From: an uncultured Clostridia bacterium | Lineage (GTDB): Bacteria; Bacillota; Clostridia; Oscillospirales; Oscillospiraceae | DNA length: 22,751 bases | Direction: 5' to 3' | Assembly: GCA_937915065.1 (NCBI GenBank) | Contig: CALDMR010000167.1 | Location: forward strand, 1 to 22,751 | Shown here: positions 20,378-22,751 of the stretch, one piece after another | Numbering within the stretch: position 1 is the first letter of the stretch | Layout: each line of letters opens with the position of its first letter | Position numbers and translations under genes: made by a program | The notes under the pieces: generated by a model | What the model was told of the DNA's origin: nothing | What the model saw: the letters and a program-made list of their open reading frames with translations, nothing else | The model's database searches: none

Positions 20378-21922
20378 TCACTCCTTCACAGGCGTCCCCT
20401 GGGGAACGGCATCCGCCCGGGGATAACCGCAGACCTCTTCCACCCCAGGATTTGCGCACACACCCATGAACAGCAGCGTGCCGTCTCCGCTGCGCACGGC
20501 ATACAGGAAGGGCCGGTTCAAGTTCATCTCCAGCGTTTCATCCACCATCATGGCGGATTCATTTTTACTGATCTCCGTATAGGCAGCGGCTTCCACCCCC
20601 ATCTCATCCACGGAAAAACAAGTGCCCTGACGCACCGCACTGATATAGGCCGCCACATCTGAAGCAGCAGAAAAATCTGCCCGCAGCGGGTCAAAGGCAT
20701 CCATAACGCCCAAAGTTTGCAGCATGGGGATCAAATTGCGCTCGCCGCCCATGCGGAATTTCGGCACACTCCACCGGATCTCGTATGACCGCTCCTGATT
20801 CTCCCGGCCCGCAGCACCGCTGTCCAGCAGCTTCTGCAAACCATGCGTGCTCATCAAAGTATCCACCGTTTCCCCCTCCGCGGGCAGCACAAAAATCATC
20901 TCTCCGCCGCCGGCAAAGGGCAGGGCCGCCCGGGTATACGCCTGGCCGGCATAGGCGCCGTCCAGGGTGGAAATATGCATAAAGTCCGCAGCGACGGCGG
21001 CCCCGTCACCGTCTGTGAAGGTTCCCGCTTTGGTGGCCCCCTTCAAAAACGGCTCCTGCCAGGCTTCTTTGAAATAGATCGTATTGAGCAGCACTTCCAC
21101 CGTTTGGGCGTCGTGATCAAATTCCGGCGTTAGCAATCCCTGCGTGTGCTTTTTCACCCACTGGGTCATTTCCCGATTGGTCTTTGCGTCAAAGGGAACA
21201 GAAAACTGCTCCGCCAAAAAACCATCCCGCAGCCGGGCGGCATAATCCTCCCGGGGCGTGATATCCTGCCGTGTCCACACCGAATTGGCCAAATACAGCT
21301 TGCTGTTCTTTTCATCGCGGTACAGCCTTTGATACAGCGCACCGCAATCCTCTGCCAGGCGCTCCGTGTCATCCGCTCCCAGCAGGCTATACATTTGCGC
21401 CTGGGTTTCCCCCGCCGCACCGGTGGCTGCCATGGATAGCGCCAAATACAAGCTGACAGGACTGTAACAGCCGTTTTCCCGGCCAGACAACAGCTCTGCC
21501 CCCGTTTGGCAGGCAAACCGTTCTATCTGCTCTGCAAAAGGCGCAGACTTGTCGCTGCGGACAAAGCGCATCCACCGCTCGTCCATGCACACATCGATCT
21601 CCGTATCCGACACCAGCTGCCAGCCGTAGCCCGTGCCGAAATTGGACTGCCCCTCCTCCGCGGGCACGGCCCCGCTGTCCACACTTTTGTCGATCTCGCC
21701 GTCCATCACGCCGCAGCGGGCGGCAATATCGCTCTCCCGCCCCGTACTGTAATACAGGGCCCCATTTACAAATACCATGGGCTTGAGCGCCGCCGGTTTT
21801 TCAGAACCGGCGCTCCCCTCTTCCGGGGAACTCGTTCCTCCTGCGGCAGCAGGGCCGCAGGCAGCCAGAGACAGGGCCAGCAGCAATGTCAGCAGCAGGG
21901 CCAGCACTTTTCTTCTCTTCAT
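20378..21922 (-). CDS. Lipoprotein serpin with an extra N-terminal domain
   Basis: A 514-residue protein with a signal peptide and lipobox (SLAAC, Cys22), a Gly/Ser/Glu linker, an additional domain at about 47-121 (KPMVFVNGALYYSTG ... RCGVMDGEIDKSVDSG ... SNFGTGYGW), then a full serpin from about 125. The serpin signature MNLNRPFLYAVRSGDGTLLFMG is present. The reactive-loop hinge EMGVEAAAYTEI (440-451) is almost the same as in its neighbour, but the loop continues SKNESAMMVDETLEM, placing P1-P1' near Ser456-Ala457 (approximate). The C-terminus runs on for about 20 residues past the serpin fold. ATG 21922 follows AAAGGAG and is 3 bases from the anti-sigma-like gene. The extra domain is one I have seen in clostridial surface proteins without a known role. 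Confidence 0.92.
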   Translation of the reverse strand: MKRRKVLALLLTLLLALSLAACGPAAAGGTSSPEEGSAGSEKPAALKPMVFVNGALYYSTGRESDIAARCGVMDGEIDKSVDSGAVPAEEGQSNFGTGYGWQLVSDTEIDVCMDERWMRFVRSDKSAPFAEQIERFACQTGAELLSGRENGCYSPVSLYLALSMAATGAAGETQAQMYSLLGADDTERLAEDCGALYQRLYRDEKNSKLYLANSVWTRQDITPREDYAARLRDGFLAEQFSVPFDAKTNREMTQWVKKHTQGLLTPEFDHDAQTVEVLLNTIYFKEAWQEPFLKGATKAGTFTDGDGAAVAADFMHISTLDGAYAGQAYTRAALPFAGGGEMIFVLPAEGETVDTLMSTHGLQKLLDSGAAGRENQERSYEIRWSVPKFRMGGERNLIPMLQTLGVMDAFDPLRADFSAASDVAAYISAVRQGTCFSVDEMGVEAAAYTEISKNESAMMVDETLEMNLNRPFLYAVRSGDGTLLFMGVCANPGVEEVCGYPRADAVPQGTPVKE

Positions 21923-21925
21923 AGG

Positions 21926-22600
21926 TTACGCTCCTTTCAACAGCACCGAAAAGTCCGAATGATAAAAATGGTAGCCGCCCAGCTGCAAAACACCTGCCGC
22001 TGGGTCGCCCCTGCCCTCCAATACCGCGCCGGAGGCCAGCGTCAGGGTAACCTGTTCCGTCAGCTGCAATGGGGCGCCGTCCCGGTCTGCATCCATCACC
22101 GCCGCCGATGCCAGCGCCTGATACAGATCCGCCGCAGGCACAGACCGCCCGCCGCAGGCCGCAGCCGCCAGGGCCGACGCATCGCCGATGCCAAGCTCCG
22201 CCAAGCAGGCCGCACCATCCTGCATTCCATGCTCCGGATGCTCCCGCCCCGTTTCACCCTTCTCGGCTCCCTCGTGTTCCGGCACGGCGTCCACCGCCGT
22301 TTCATAATCACTGCCCTCCTGCCCCGCTTCCGGTTGGCCCTGTTCGTAGTTCGGGTGGCCTGCGCTATCATTCTGCGCCGCGCCGGGTTCCGCCGCTGTA
22401 TTGCCGCTGCTGCCCATGCGGAAGGAATTTGGCAAATACAGAACCGCGGTCAGCACCAGCACCAGGCATAAGCAGGCCGCCAAGGCCCCCCGCCAGGGCC
22501 GGCGGCTCCGGGCTGTCCCCGGCCGCTCCGCCCGCAGCAGCAAATCGTCGCCCACATCGCCCACAGCCCGCAGGAGTTGGGTTTCATCGATCCGTTTCAC
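21926..22600 (-). CDS. Anti-sigma-factor-like membrane protein upstream of the serpins
   Basis: A 224-residue protein. The short cytoplasmic part KRIDETQLLRAVGDVGDDLLLRAE is typical of clostridial ECF anti-sigma-like partners. It is followed by one membrane segment (about 37-57, GALAACLCLVLVLTAVLYL), then a low-complexity acidic stretch rich in Gly, Glu and Ala, and a beta-rich outer domain ending HFYHSDFSVLLKGA. The start is GTG 22600, overlapping the sigma stop codon (GTGA), with GAAGGAGGGG upstream. It should hold the sigma factor inactive until an outside signal arrives. It lies 3 bases upstream of the first serpin gene, tying serpin output to this switch. Confidence 0.75.
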   Translation of the reverse strand: MKRIDETQLLRAVGDVGDDLLLRAERPGTARSRRPWRGALAACLCLVLVLTAVLYLPNSFRMGSSGNTAAEPGAAQNDSAGHPNYEQGQPEAGQEGSDYETAVDAVPEHEGAEKGETGREHPEHGMQDGAACLAELGIGDASALAAAACGGRSVPAADLYQALASAAVMDADRDGAPLQLTEQVTLTLASGAVLEGRGDPAAGVLQLGGYHFYHSDFSVLLKGA

Positions 22601-22751
22601 AGCGCATACCCCTCCTTCCACAAATATTTTTTCAGCTTTCCCCGGGTGCGGCTCAAGCGGGTCTTCACCGCCCCGGCGCGCAGGCCAAACCGCCCGGCAA
22701 TAGCGTCGACGGAGTCCAGATACCAATAGCGCCGCAGGAAAATGCTGCATT
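22597..22751 (-). CDS. ECF-type sigma factor, C-terminal end (truncated by window edge)
   Basis: Fifty residues at the end of an ECF sigma factor enter from the right edge. They hold the region 4 helix-turn-helix, DSVDAIAGRFGLRAGAVKTR followed by LSRTRGKLKKYL. The TGA overlaps the GTG start of the anti-sigma-like gene. The rest of the gene and its promoter lie outside the window. It is distinct in sequence from the ECF factor at 18468-18962. Confidence 0.88.
   Translation of the reverse strand, partial: CSIFLRRYWYLDSVDAIAGRFGLRAGAVKTRLSRTRGKLKKYLWKEGYAL

Noticed and set aside
1..22751. CRISPR arrays, insertion sequences, tRNA and rRNA genes
   Set aside because: No regularly spaced repeats, transposase motifs, terminal inverted repeats, or cloverleaf/rRNA-like sequence were seen by eye on either strand. 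The short GC inverted repeats found are terminators.

Overview
The window looks like chromosome of a high-GC, strictly anaerobic, gut-type Gram-positive bacterium (Clostridia, probably Oscillospirales). This is inferred from strong AGGAG-type ribosome sites, compact operons with ATGA-type overlaps, a two-gene SufBC iron-sulfur system, the clostridial-length SerC/SerA pair, lipoprotein serpins and ECF sigma/anti-sigma pairs. No genus can be assigned from sequence alone. I found no rRNA, tRNA, CRISPR array, transposase or phage module.

Layout: (1) 1-281 is the 3' end of a secreted-type protein gene, closed by a shared bidirectional terminator. (2) 347-2138 is a MarR regulator plus MFS exporter operon, with an inverted-repeat operator on its own promoter. 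(3) 2169-4495 is an operon of a cysteine-rich 4Fe-4S protein, hypA and hypB. (4) 4568-6263 carries a small membrane protein, an HD-domain hydrolase and a ferritin-like helical protein. (5) 6306-6406 is a non-coding segment rich in inverted repeats. (6) 6441-9291 is sufC-sufB-glycosyltransferase, all with overlapping ends. (7) 9302-12588 has a GNAT gene on the minus strand and the serC-serA operon on the plus strand. (8) 12592-14884 is a DEAD-box helicase, a 60-residue PspC protein and a second GNAT-like gene. (9) 14932-15449 is a type-2 peptidyl-tRNA hydrolase. (10) 15453-19070 is an ECF sigma factor, an apparently frameshifted anti-sigma-like gene, an MBOAT O-acyltransferase and an AlgJ/DHHW-like protein. 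(11) 19062-22751 is the end of another ECF sigma gene, its anti-sigma-like partner and two lipoprotein serpins.

The most interesting part is 15.4-22.75 kb. Two ECF-controlled modules lie head to tail on the minus strand. One carries two predicted surface serpins with nearly identical hinge sequences but different reactive loops. The other leads into a membrane O-acetylation pair. Together they suggest a surface-defence island against host or microbial proteases and perhaps muramidases. That reading is inference; the gene identities and arrangement are read directly from the sequence.
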